From Thiotrichales bacterium (lineage in GTDB: Bacteria; Pseudomonadota; Gammaproteobacteria; CAZUMV01), in the NCBI GenBank assembly GCA_012961935.1, contig DTYI01000283.1, forward strand, positions 1-39,548: a stretch of DNA of 39,548 nt. Direction: 5' to 3'. Both the position numbers and the translations under genes were made by a program. Below, one piece after another: positions 22,451-31,664 of this stretch. Position 1 is the stretch's first letter, and each line of letters starts with the position of its first letter. The notes under the pieces are model-generated. The model was not told the DNA's origin and made no database searches. It saw only the letters and a program-made list of their open reading frames with translations.

Positions 22451-22533
22451 CTTCGCCTCTTCCTTTTTTCTTTGCTGTTCTAATAAAAGTTATAGCAGAT
22501 TTTTTCTGGAGCACATGTTTTTAAAGAAAAAAT

Positions 22534-25500
22534 TTATTGATAAAACACGGTGACATTTTCATCACCCGCAAGTTTTCTCAAACGTGATAAGCATTCATCT
22601 GTCGGCATGACTTGCCACTGCTCACCAAATTTTAGATCGGCTTTCGCCTTGCCGTTTATGTAATGAACAACAACTGGACAGCTTCCATTTTTGTACGGTT
22701 CAAGTGACTCTGCGAGATGCTGGATAATACCGTTCTGAGCGTTTTTTCTGTCCAGAGAAATAGCCAGGTAGCGCGCATATTTTGCCCGCGCCTGTTCGAT
22801 GCTGAAAACTTCTTTTGCACGCAGACGAAACTGGCCGCTAAAATCATCAAAGCCTAAAGCACCGCTTATCACCAGAATGTGATCTTTGACCAGCAAGTTC
22901 GCATACTGTTCAAATTCCTTACCAAATAGCGACACTTCAATGCGGCCTGAGCGATCATCCAATGTGACAAATGCCATGCGCCCACGGCGGCCATTACGGG
23001 TACGGATTGCAACCACCAGCCCTGCGACAACGACTTCGCGCTCATTCCGCCTCCCGCGCCCGCTTCCTGCTTCAGGTGCTGCCGCCTCATTCAGTACGCT
23101 GATCCGGCTACTGGCAAAATGTTTTATCTCAGGGAGAAAGCGCAGGATAGGATGGCCGGTGAGATATAAACCGAGCGTTTCTTTTTCCGCGCGGAGTTTT
23201 CTCTCTTCAGACCATTCCGGAATTTCTGGCATGGGTTCATCTTCAACCACAGCGGCCGCGCCGCCGAACAAATCATCCTGCCCGGCGTCAGCGTCGCGTT
23301 GGTGCTGCTCTGCACGCTGCATAGATTCGGGCAACCACTCCAGCAAACTGGCGCGCGTTGCGTTGAGGCAGTCCATCGCACCTGCCTGGATCAACGCCTC
23401 CAGTACGCGGCGATTAGTTTTCTGTGTGTCAATGCGGCGGCACAAATCATCCAGCGATGTAAACGGACCATTGCGCTCACGTTCAGCCAGTAGATTCTCA
23501 ATCGCACCTTCGCCCACGCCTTTGATCGCACCCAGTCCGTAGAGCACCTGCTTTTCATCCAGATTGGCAAAACGTAACTGTGATTGATTGACGCTGGGCA
23601 CCAGCACCTCAAGTCCCAGGTCGCGGCATTCGTCAATCAATCCGACAATTTTGTCGGTGTTGTCCATATCGGCAGACAGTACAGAAGCCATAAAAGCTGC
23701 TGGAAAATGTGCCTTGAGCCAGGCAGTCTGGTAGGACAAAAGCGCGTAGGCCGCAGAGTGTGATTTGTTAAATCCATATCCGGCAAATTTTTCCATCAGG
23801 TCGAAAATATGGGTGGCCACGTTTTCCTTGACGCCCCGTTCGACTGCACCCTGCACAAAAATTTCGCGTTGCTTGGCCATTTCTGATGCTTTCTTTTTGC
23901 CCATGGCGCGCCGCAAAAGATCCGCACCTCCCAGTGTGTAACCCGCCAGCACCTGTGCGATCTGCATCACCTGCTCCTGGTACAGGATGACGCCATAGGT
24001 CGGCTTGAGAATCGGTTCCAGATCAGGGTGCGGATACACGACCTGCGCCCGGCCATGTTTGCGGTTGATGAAATCATCCACCATGCCAGATTGCAGCGGC
24101 CCTGGACGATACAGCGCTACCAGCGCAATAATGTCTTCAAAATCATCTGGTTGCATGCGCTTTATCAACTCTTTCATGCCCCGCGACTCAAGCTGAAAAA
24201 CTGCAGTTGTCTGGTGACGCTTGAGCAAGTCGTAGGCTTTAGGGTCATCCAGCGGGATAGAAAGAATTTCCAGCAATGGTGTCATCGGTTCCATTTGCCG
24301 GTTTACCGCTTTGACCGCCCAGTCGATAATCGTCAGGGTGCGCAGTCCCAGAAAGTCAAACTTGACCAGCCCGATTGCTTCGACGTCGTCCTTGTCAAAC
24401 TGGGTAACCAGATTATGCCCGCCCGCCTCGCAATAAAGCGGTGAGAAATCCGTAAGCTTAGTGGGTGCAATGACCACACCACCGGCATGTTTGCCTGCAT
24501 TGCGAGACAAACCTTCAAGCTTTTTGGCCAGGTCGATAATTGCCTGAACTTCTTCTTCAGTTTCGTAGGCCTTTTTTAATTCCTCTTCCTGCTCCAGCGC
24601 TTTATCCAAAGTGATGCCGATTTCGAACGGAATCATTTTCGCAATGCGGTCAACAAAACCATAAGGCTGGGCCAGTACACGACCGACATCCCGCACCACC
24701 GCTTTGGCTGCCATCGAACCGTAGGTGATGATCTGTGAGACTTTTTCGCGACCATAATGTTGCGCCACATAATCAATGACGCGGTCACGATTTTCCATAC
24801 AGAAATCAATATCAAAATCCGGCATGGAAACCCGCTCAGGATTCAAGAATCGCTCAAACAGTAATTCGTATTGCAGCGGATCAAGATCAGTAATACCTAA
24901 CGAATAGGCGACCAGTGAACCTGCGCCGGAACCCCTGCCCGGCCCGACCGGAATATCATTTTCTTTCGCCCAGCGAATGAAGTCGGCCACAATCAGAAAG
25001 TAGCCGGGAAAACCCATCTGCAATATCACATCCAGCTCGGTTTTCAGGCGCTCATCATAGGGTTTGCATTTCTCCTCACGCTCGTCATCAGAGAAGATAA
25101 CTGCGAGACGTTTTTCAAGCCCCTCCTCTGCCTGGGTAGTAAAATAACTTTCCTCAGTCATGCCTTCCGGTATCGGAAATTCCGGTAAGACTGACTTACC
25201 CAGCTCAAGCGTGAGATTGCAACGTTTGGCAATTTCTACAGTATTTTCGATCGCCTCGGGAATATCCGAAAATAATTCAACCATCTCTTCAGCTGATTTG
25301 AGGTACTGCGCCTCACTGTAGTGTTTGGGCCGGCGCGGATCATTCAGCGTGCGGCCATCGTGAATGCAAACCCGTGCTTCATGCGCTTCAAAATCCTCGC
25401 TGTGAATAAAGTGCACATCGTTGGTCGCGACCACAGGAATTTGATGCTTCACCGCCAGCTCGATGGCCTGTTCGATATGGCTGTTTTCGTTCGCCCTGCC

Positions 25501-26025
25501 CGTGCGCTGTAATTCAAGATAAAAACGATCGGAGAAATGTTTTTGCCAGAACCCAAGCTGTTCTTCAGCCTGCTTTTGATTGGCATTAATCAGCGCATGA
25601 CCCAGCACACCATTCACACCACCCGATAACGCAATCAGGCCATCATTGCGTTCAGCCAGCCAGTCATATTCCAGACAGGGACGACCCGCATGCTGCCCTT
25701 CACGATAGCTGCACGAGATCAGCTCAGCCAGATTCAGGTAACCTGTTCTGTTCTGGCACAGAAGCACAACCCGGGTAAAAACGCCTTGCTGATCTTTTTC
25801 CCGCAGCCAGGCATCAACACCGATAATCGGTTTGATGCCCTGCTTAAGCGCAGCCCGATAAAACTTCACCATCGCAAACAGGTTACTCTGATCGGTCAAT
25901 GCAACAGCCGGCATACCCAGCTTTTCCACCTGCTGCATCAACGGCCCGATGCGCACCACACCATCAACCAGCGAATACTCGGTGTGTAATCTCAGGTGGA
26001 CGAATTGTGTGGTGGATGATGTCAT
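22534..26025 (-). CDS. dnaE: DNA polymerase III subunit alpha
   Basis: 1163 aa; PHP domain start (FVHLRLHTEYSLVDG), VGPGRGSGAGSLVAYSLGITDLDPL, PDFDIDFCMENRDRVIDYV, NKSHSAAYALLSYQTAWLKAHFP. Confidence 0.98.
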   Translation of the reverse strand: MTSSTTQFVHLRLHTEYSLVDGVVRIGPLMQQVEKLGMPAVALTDQSNLFAMVKFYRAALKQGIKPIIGVDAWLREKDQQGVFTRVVLLCQNRTGYLNLAELISCSYREGQHAGRPCLEYDWLAERNDGLIALSGGVNGVLGHALINANQKQAEEQLGFWQKHFSDRFYLELQRTGRANENSHIEQAIELAVKHQIPVVATNDVHFIHSEDFEAHEARVCIHDGRTLNDPRRPKHYSEAQYLKSAEEMVELFSDIPEAIENTVEIAKRCNLTLELGKSVLPEFPIPEGMTEESYFTTQAEEGLEKRLAVIFSDDEREEKCKPYDERLKTELDVILQMGFPGYFLIVADFIRWAKENDIPVGPGRGSGAGSLVAYSLGITDLDPLQYELLFERFLNPERVSMPDFDIDFCMENRDRVIDYVAQHYGREKVSQIITYGSMAAKAVVRDVGRVLAQPYGFVDRIAKMIPFEIGITLDKALEQEEELKKAYETEEEVQAIIDLAKKLEGLSRNAGKHAGGVVIAPTKLTDFSPLYCEAGGHNLVTQFDKDDVEAIGLVKFDFLGLRTLTIIDWAVKAVNRQMEPMTPLLEILSIPLDDPKAYDLLKRHQTTAVFQLESRGMKELIKRMQPDDFEDIIALVALYRPGPLQSGMVDDFINRKHGRAQVVYPHPDLEPILKPTYGVILYQEQVMQIAQVLAGYTLGGADLLRRAMGKKKASEMAKQREIFVQGAVERGVKENVATHIFDLMEKFAGYGFNKSHSAAYALLSYQTAWLKAHFPAAFMASVLSADMDNTDKIVGLIDECRDLGLEVLVPSVNQSQLRFANLDEKQVLYGLGAIKGVGEGAIENLLAERERNGPFTSLDDLCRRIDTQKTNRRVLEALIQAGAMDCLNATRASLLEWLPESMQRAEQHQRDADAGQDDLFGGAAAVVEDEPMPEIPEWSEERKLRAEKETLGLYLTGHPILRFLPEIKHFASSRISVLNEAAAPEAGSGRGRRNEREVVVAGLVVAIRTRNGRRGRMAFVTLDDRSGRIEVSLFGKEFEQYANLLVKDHILVISGALGFDDFSGQFRLRAKEVFSIEQARAKYARYLAISLDRKNAQNGIIQHLAESLEPYKNGSCPVVVHYINGKAKADLKFGEQWQVMPTDECLSRLRKLAGDENVTVFYQ

Positions 26026-26028
26026 CTA

Positions 26029-26637
26029 CTAATCCGAAAGGTGATTAGTACAGGCGAGTCGTACCGGCTTATAGCTCATTCTGTGACAAGGAGATGGGCC
26101 GTGTTCATTCAGCATCTGTTTATGCAAGGCGGTGGGGTAGCCCATGTGTCGATCGAACCCAAACTGTGGATATTCAGCGTGTAATTTTAGCATTTCACGA
26201 TCACGTGTGACCTTGGCGATTATCGAAGCCGCACTGATGGCCGCAATCTTCTGATCACCTTTGACGATCGCCTCTACCGGGCAGGCGAACTCCGGACAGC
26301 GATTGCCATCCACCTGAATCCTGTCGGGCAAAACATTGAGATCAGCCACCGCTCGCTGCATCGACAGCATGGTTGCATTCAGAATATTCAGCCGATCAAT
26401 TTCATCCACCTCACAACGACCCACTCCCCAGGCCAACGCATGTTCAACAATCATTTCATAGAGCGATTCGCGCTGCCTGGCTGAAAGTTTTTTTGAATCA
26501 GCCAGACCATCAATCGGATACGCAGGGTCAAGAATGACAGCCCCTGAAATAACCGGCCCGGCCAATGGCCCTCTTCCTGCTTCATCAACTCCGGCTATTT
26601 TTTCACGCATAGTTTCGCCCTTCACTTCTGGCAGCAT
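26029..26637 (-). CDS. rnhB: Ribonuclease HII
   Basis: [55 protein letters not shown]. The likely true start is the internal ATG at 26610 ([14 protein letters not shown]). Confidence 0.96.
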   Translation of the reverse strand: MLPEVKGETMREKIAGVDEAGRGPLAGPVISGAVILDPAYPIDGLADSKKLSARQRESLYEMIVEHALAWGVGRCEVDEIDRLNILNATMLSMQRAVADLNVLPDRIQVDGNRCPEFACPVEAIVKGDQKIAAISAASIIAKVTRDREMLKLHAEYPQFGFDRHMGYPTALHKQMLNEHGPSPCHRMSYKPVRLACTNHLSD

Positions 26638-26717
26638 ACACTACCACAAACCGGGCCAGATCAGTTCCAATGTGTTAAACTCAGCGGCCTATTTTAGCTC
26701 TTAAATAATCCAGAGTA

Positions 26718-27671
26718 ATGACAATTCGTTGCGCCGTCATCGGTGTTGGCTACCTGGGCCGTTTTCATGCCCAAAAATATGCGGCCCTGCCTGATGCTGA
26801 GCTGGTTGCCGTTGTCGATGCTGATAAAGATCGCGCTCAGGAAATTGCCGGTGAAGTGGCTTGCACAGCCGTTACCGACTACCACGAATTAATCGGCCAG
26901 GTCGATGCCGTAAGTATTGTTGCCCCGACCACGCTGCACCACAAAATTGCCAGTGAGTTCTTACACAACGGTGTGCACGTTCTAGTTGAAAAACCAATCA
27001 CGGTAACACTGGAAGAAGCCGACGATCTGATCCAACTGGCCGCAGAAAATAACTGCGTGCTACAAGTCGGCCACCTGGAACGCTTCAACGCCGCCATTCA
27101 GGCGCTCGAAGGAGAACTGAGCAGTCCACCGCTGTTTATAGAATCGCATCGGCTCGCGCCGTTTAAACCACGCGCAACTGATGTCGACGTGGTTCTGGAT
27201 TTAATGATCCACGACATTGATATTATTTTGAATCTGGTCAAGTCCGAAATCAAAGGCATCAACGCGACCGGCGCCTCTGTCCTTTCAGATTTAATTGACA
27301 TAGCCAATGCCCGGCTGGAGTTTACCAACGGCTGCGTAGCCAATGTTACCGCCAGCCGTGTCAGCCAAAAGTCCGAACGTAAAATGCGGCTGTTTCTTCC
27401 ACACGCCTATATCGGTGTTGATTTTCAGGAAAAGTCGGTAGACCTTTATCGCAAGGGAGATAAAGAAATGTTTCCCGGCGTGCCTGAAATTTCTCACCAG
27501 TCCCTGCACTGCGAAGAACAGGATGCACTGCAAGCAGAAATTCAGAGTTTTCTGGATACCATCAATACGAATGGCACCGCCATAGTCAGTGGCGAAGATG
27601 GCCGCCAGGCTCTGGCAGCTGCGCTGGAAATCAATCAGCTGGTTCCCAGTTACCTGGGAAGGTCTGAATAA
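26718..27671 (+). CDS. Gfo/Idh/MocA family oxidoreductase adjacent to lpxB (possible sugar-nucleotide dehydrogenase)
   Basis: 317 aa; N-terminal Rossmann CAVIGVGYLGRFHAQKY, EKPITVTLEEADDL, GHLERFNAA; plus strand, followed directly by lpxB. Confidence 0.9.
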   Translation: MTIRCAVIGVGYLGRFHAQKYAALPDAELVAVVDADKDRAQEIAGEVACTAVTDYHELIGQVDAVSIVAPTTLHHKIASEFLHNGVHVLVEKPITVTLEEADDLIQLAAENNCVLQVGHLERFNAAIQALEGELSSPPLFIESHRLAPFKPRATDVDVVLDLMIHDIDIILNLVKSEIKGINATGASVLSDLIDIANARLEFTNGCVANVTASRVSQKSERKMRLFLPHAYIGVDFQEKSVDLYRKGDKEMFPGVPEISHQSLHCEEQDALQAEIQSFLDTINTNGTAIVSGEDGRQALAAALEINQLVPSYLGRSE

Positions 27672-27697
27672 GTCATGATCATTTTCTGCGGGTTAAA

Positions 27698-28837
27698 ATG
27701 ACGAATAAAAAAATCATCCTAGTGGCTGGAGAAGCCTCCGGTGATATGCACGCGGCCAACCTGGTTAAATATTTGCATCAATTAAGACCAGAACTGGAAA
27801 TTTCAGCGATGGGCGGTGACGCGCTAAAAAAACAAAACGTAGAAATACTGGTTGATAATCGTGAGCTGGCGGTGGTTGGTTTAATCGAAGTGATTAAACA
27901 TTATCCGGATATTCGCCGTGCGCTTAAAACCATGCAACAGCTATTAAAAGAAAAAAATCCCGACTTACTAATTTTAGTAGATTATGTCGAGTTCAATTTA
28001 AAACTGGCTGAGACCGCAAAAAAACTGGGCATAAAAGTGTTGTTTTATATTAGCCCGCAGGTCTGGGCCTGGCGCCCCAAACGCGTTAAACGCATCGGTA
28101 AACTGGTAGATATGATGGCAGTTATTTTTCCGTTTGAAACGGAATTTTATGAACGACATCATATTCCTGTCCGATATGTCGGCAACCCACTCGTAGGACA
28201 TGTCAAAGCTAAGCGAAGCCTTGAGGAATGTTATCGGGATTATGAAATCAATCCCGAACATCCTGTTATTGGTTTACTGCCCGGCAGTCGCCGTAGTGAA
28301 ATTAAAAACCTGTTTGCACTTTTCATGCAAACTGCAAAAACGTTACAGGCGAAAATTCCTGACGCACAATTTCTGCTACCTCTGGCGCCGGGTCTGAGCG
28401 AATCTGATCTGACGCATTTAATTCAAAATAAACCCGACAATCTTAAAATAATTACTGATGGAAAAACCTACGATGTGATGCAAAGCTGCGATGTCATCCT
28501 GACAGCTTCTGGCACCGCCACATTGGAAACAGCATTAATGGGTGTCCCCATGACGTTGGCTTATCGTACCTCTCCAGTTACTTATGCCATTTTCAGGCGG
28601 ATGCTGAAAATTCCCTATATCGGGCTGGTTAATATCGTTGCCGGTAAAAAGGTCGTTCAGGAGTTTATTCAGCATGAAGCCACAGCAGATATATTAAGTA
28701 ATGAACTGATCCGGCTCTTAACAGATAAAAATTACCGCGAGAAAATAATTACAGAACTGGATAAGGTAAAAGAAAAACTGGGTAGTGAAAACGGTTCGAA
28801 AAATGTTGCTAAACTGGCGTTGGAGTTATTGTCTTAG
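27698..28837 (+). CDS. lpxB: Lipid-A-disaccharide synthase
   Basis: 379 aa; VAGEASGDMHAANLVKYL, YISPQVWAWRPKRVKRI, VGNPLVGH, LLPGSRRSEI, ASGTATLETALMGVPMTLAYRTSP. Confidence 0.97.
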   Translation: MTNKKIILVAGEASGDMHAANLVKYLHQLRPELEISAMGGDALKKQNVEILVDNRELAVVGLIEVIKHYPDIRRALKTMQQLLKEKNPDLLILVDYVEFNLKLAETAKKLGIKVLFYISPQVWAWRPKRVKRIGKLVDMMAVIFPFETEFYERHHIPVRYVGNPLVGHVKAKRSLEECYRDYEINPEHPVIGLLPGSRRSEIKNLFALFMQTAKTLQAKIPDAQFLLPLAPGLSESDLTHLIQNKPDNLKIITDGKTYDVMQSCDVILTASGTATLETALMGVPMTLAYRTSPVTYAIFRRMLKIPYIGLVNIVAGKKVVQEFIQHEATADILSNELIRLLTDKNYREKIITELDKVKEKLGSENGSKNVAKLALELLS

Positions 28838-28847
28838 CCAGATTAAT

Positions 28848-29615
28848 TCACCGCACTACGCCACGCTCACTAGATTCAATAAAATTCATGAATTTTTTTA
28901 CTTCAGTAAATTGTTCGGCCAGTGGCCGCACGATTTCCATGCCTTCTGACCGGTTACGTGATTTAATCAATGCTTTGAATGACTGCGACAGTGCGCTGAT
29001 AGATTCTGGTGAAAAGCCTCTGCGTTTTAAACCTTCCTTATTAATTCCAATCGCGCGAGCGTAGTTTCCGTAGACCAGCATGTAGGGCGGCAAATCCCTG
29101 TTAAGTGCTGTCCCCATTCCGGTAAAAGCATGCTCGCCTATGTGGATAAACTGATGCACGAGGGTGAAGCCGCCGAGCGTCACATTGTTGTTGATCGTGA
29201 CATGGCCTGCGAGTGACACCGCATTGGAAAATATCACGTTGTCCTTGATGATGCAGTCATGCGCGATATGCACATAGGCCATGAATAATCCATTGTTACC
29301 AATGACGGTTTCACCATGCCCACTGACAGTGCCGCGATTAACTGTGACATATTCCCGGAAGGTATTATGGTCACCAATAATTAATTTTGTGGGTTCGTTA
29401 TTGTATTTCAGATCCTGCGGTGCTTCACCGATTGAACAAAACTGAAATATGCGATTGTTTTTGCCTATTTCTGTTGGGCCATTTATGACAACATGCGGTC
29501 CAATTACACAACCCTTATCAATCACAACATCTGGACCGATTATGGTAAACGGACCGACTTCAATATCAGGCGCTAAATCTGCACTGGTATCAATGATGGC
29601 GCTTTGGTGTATCAA
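28848..29615 (-). CDS. lpxA: UDP-N-acetylglucosamine acyltransferase
   Basis: Left-handed beta-helix hexapeptide repeats; catalytic HIAHD. Start re-assigned from the GTG at 29639 to the TTG at 29615 (MIHQSAIID...), which follows AGGA and overlaps the fabZ stop (TTGA). Confidence 0.95.
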   Translation of the reverse strand: MIHQSAIIDTSADLAPDIEVGPFTIIGPDVVIDKGCVIGPHVVINGPTEIGKNNRIFQFCSIGEAPQDLKYNNEPTKLIIGDHNTFREYVTVNRGTVSGHGETVIGNNGLFMAYVHIAHDCIIKDNVIFSNAVSLAGHVTINNNVTLGGFTLVHQFIHIGEHAFTGMGTALNRDLPPYMLVYGNYARAIGINKEGLKRRGFSPESISALSQSFKALIKSRNRSEGMEIVRPLAEQFTEVKKFMNFIESSERGVVR

Positions 29616-30058
29616 TCTTTTATTTCCTGCTCCGCACACATAATTTCAGCACTCGCGGCCAGTTTTCCATCGACAGTGGCTTTGCATTGCATTTTCAACA
29701 TGCCTCGACGGAAACTAATATATTCGACCTGCAGCAATAACTGGTCACCCGGTACAACAGGGCGACGGAATTTTGCCTTGTCGATACTGACAAAAAAATA
29801 AAGATAATTTTTACTGTCGCGACCGCTTTCTGTCAAACCAGAAAAAGCGTACAGGCCGGTTGCCTGTGCCAGCGCTTCCAGAATCAGCACGCCCGGCATG
29901 ATCGGGTGCCCTGGGAAATGTCCCTGGAAATAAGGCTCATTCAGGGTGACATTTTTAATGGCCGTTAAAGATTCACCCGGCTTGTATTCCAGCACTCTAT
30001 CCACCAGCAACATCGGATACCGATGGGGCAGCAAATCCATAATTTTCTGGATGTTCAT
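29612..30058 (-). CDS. fabZ: 3-hydroxyacyl-[acyl-carrier-protein] dehydratase FabZ
   Basis: 148 aa; [34 protein letters not shown]. Confidence 0.97.
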   Translation of the reverse strand: MNIQKIMDLLPHRYPMLLVDRVLEYKPGESLTAIKNVTLNEPYFQGHFPGHPIMPGVLILEALAQATGLYAFSGLTESGRDSKNYLYFFVSIDKAKFRRPVVPGDQLLLQVEYISFRRGMLKMQCKATVDGKLAASAEIMCAEQEIKD

Positions 30059-30094
30059 TTAATTACCTTTGTCATAAATTTGTGCTTGATAATA

Positions 30095-31108
30095 TTATCT
30101 TTTTTTAATTTCCAGTTTTTTGAGCTGCCTTGCCATTTTATCTAACTGTTTAAAGCGAACTGCATTGTGCCGCCAGGAACTGGTTTTATCATGCGGGACA
30201 CTAGAGGAATAACTCCCCGATTCATGTATTGAACCGCTGACAAACGTTCGGCCAGTGATGATGACATTATCTGTAATGTTGATATGCCCAGTAATCCCGA
30301 CACTTCCACCAATGAGGCATTTACTGCCAATTGTAGTACTACCTGCCACAGCTGTACTGGCCGCAATAACAGTATGCGCACCAATACGGACGTTATGCGC
30401 GATCTGAATCAAGTTGTCCAGCTTGACTCCATCTTCAATCACAGTATTTCCAATGGCACCCCGGTCTATAGTTGTGTTCGCACCAATCTCAACATCATTA
30501 CCAATAGTAACGCCACCTACCTGAGGTATTTTTTCCCACATACCATTATCACTGGCGAAACCAAAACCATCAGCGCCAATCACCACACCTGGATGAATTA
30601 AACAACGCTCGCCTATATTAATTTTATGCAGCAACGTTACCCCTGGTTTTAAAATTGTTTGGGCAGCAAGCGAGCAGCCATCACCAATAATGCAGCCAGC
30701 GCCCACCTGGACACCTTCTTCCAGTGTTACCTCATCACCAATAACAGCAAGAGGCCCGATACTCACCGAATCACTGATATCGCAGGCCTCGCCGATTACA
30801 GCACTGGCGTGTACGACGCCATCACTGGGCGTTTGAGGAAAAAGAATCTGCGCCGCTTTTGCGTAAGCAAGATAAGGGTTTGCCGCAACAATTGCGGTTA
30901 CCGGACAATCAACAAGATCTTCTTCTTTTAGAATAACAACAGATGCTGTCGTGGTTAACAAATGCTTTTTATATTTGTTATCACCGAAAAAAGTGAGTGT
31001 TCCAGGCCGGGCAGATGACAGAGCTGAAACGCCATCTAACTCCACGTTACCATCTCCGGACAATTCAAGACCTAAACGTTCTGCCAGTTCATGGGCTCGA
31101 ATAGACAC
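30095..31108 (-). CDS. lpxD: UDP-3-O-(3-hydroxyacyl)glucosamine N-acyltransferase
   Basis: 337 aa; LpxD N-terminal domain and hexapeptide helix; [42 protein letters not shown]. Confidence 0.97.
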   Translation of the reverse strand: MSIRAHELAERLGLELSGDGNVELDGVSALSSARPGTLTFFGDNKYKKHLLTTTASVVILKEEDLVDCPVTAIVAANPYLAYAKAAQILFPQTPSDGVVHASAVIGEACDISDSVSIGPLAVIGDEVTLEEGVQVGAGCIIGDGCSLAAQTILKPGVTLLHKINIGERCLIHPGVVIGADGFGFASDNGMWEKIPQVGGVTIGNDVEIGANTTIDRGAIGNTVIEDGVKLDNLIQIAHNVRIGAHTVIAASTAVAGSTTIGSKCLIGGSVGITGHINITDNVIITGRTFVSGSIHESGSYSSSVPHDKTSSWRHNAVRFKQLDKMARQLKKLEIKKR

Positions 31109-31113
31109 GGGAT

Positions 31114-31632
31114 TTATTTTGCCGCTTTATGCAGCTCTTTAAGGCGCGCTAAAACTTTATCAGTAATATCAACACGCTTACTGGCATATAAAACACTTTC
31201 ACTCACAACCAGGTCAAACTTTTCCTTTTCAGCCACATCAACAATGGCCTTGTAAACATCATTTTGAATAGTATTGAGCACTTCGTTTCTGGCGATACTG
31301 AAGTCCTCGGCAAACGCATCCGAATCGCGCTTGAACTTCCGCAAACGCTCCCGAATTTTCCGCTCCAGGGATGCCTTTTCAGTTTTCGACATGACATCTG
31401 CATCTTTTGTATATTTTTCTTCGAGCTTGCGTATTTCATTACGCTCAGCCAGCAACTCATTTTCACGAGATGAAAAACGACTTTTCATCGACTCACTTGC
31501 CGCTTTCGCCTGCGGCGCGTTTTCCATCAGCTTGTTAATGTTGACGACACCAATATTAGATTGCGCAGCGACCTGCCCTGAAAGAAAAAGCATCAACAGA
31601 ATGAGCGCTGTAAACTGAATGAATCTGGACAA
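31114..31632 (-). CDS. skp: Periplasmic chaperone Skp/OmpH family
   Basis: 172 aa; signal peptide ([15 protein letters not shown]) plus an OmpH-like coiled coil; located between bamA and lpxD. Confidence 0.93.
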   Translation of the reverse strand: MSRFIQFTALILLMLFLSGQVAAQSNIGVVNINKLMENAPQAKAASESMKSRFSSRENELLAERNEIRKLEEKYTKDADVMSKTEKASLERKIRERLRKFKRDSDAFAEDFSIARNEVLNTIQNDVYKAIVDVAEKEKFDLVVSESVLYASKRVDITDKVLARLKELHKAAK

Positions 31633-31664
31633 AGGTATCTCCCTCGTGCTCTCGTACTCTAAAA

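Noticed and set aside
22480-22540. TTTTTTCT...AGAAAAAA inverted repeat upstream of the sensor gene as a terminator of dnaE or the sensor gene
   Set aside because: Pure A/T stem in an AT-rich promoter region, probably low-complexity; orientation and stability do not support a terminator call.
22886-23542. 218-aa plus-strand Ser/Arg-rich ORF antisense to dnaE
   Set aside because: Composition is typical of an antisense shadow; dnaE is intact across the region.
26638-28850. Inverted repeats at the borders of the Gfo/lpxB block as recombination sites
   Set aside because: Only a short direct similarity (GCCAGATnAnTTC at about 26655 and 28837) was found, not an inverted one; too short to support a mechanism.
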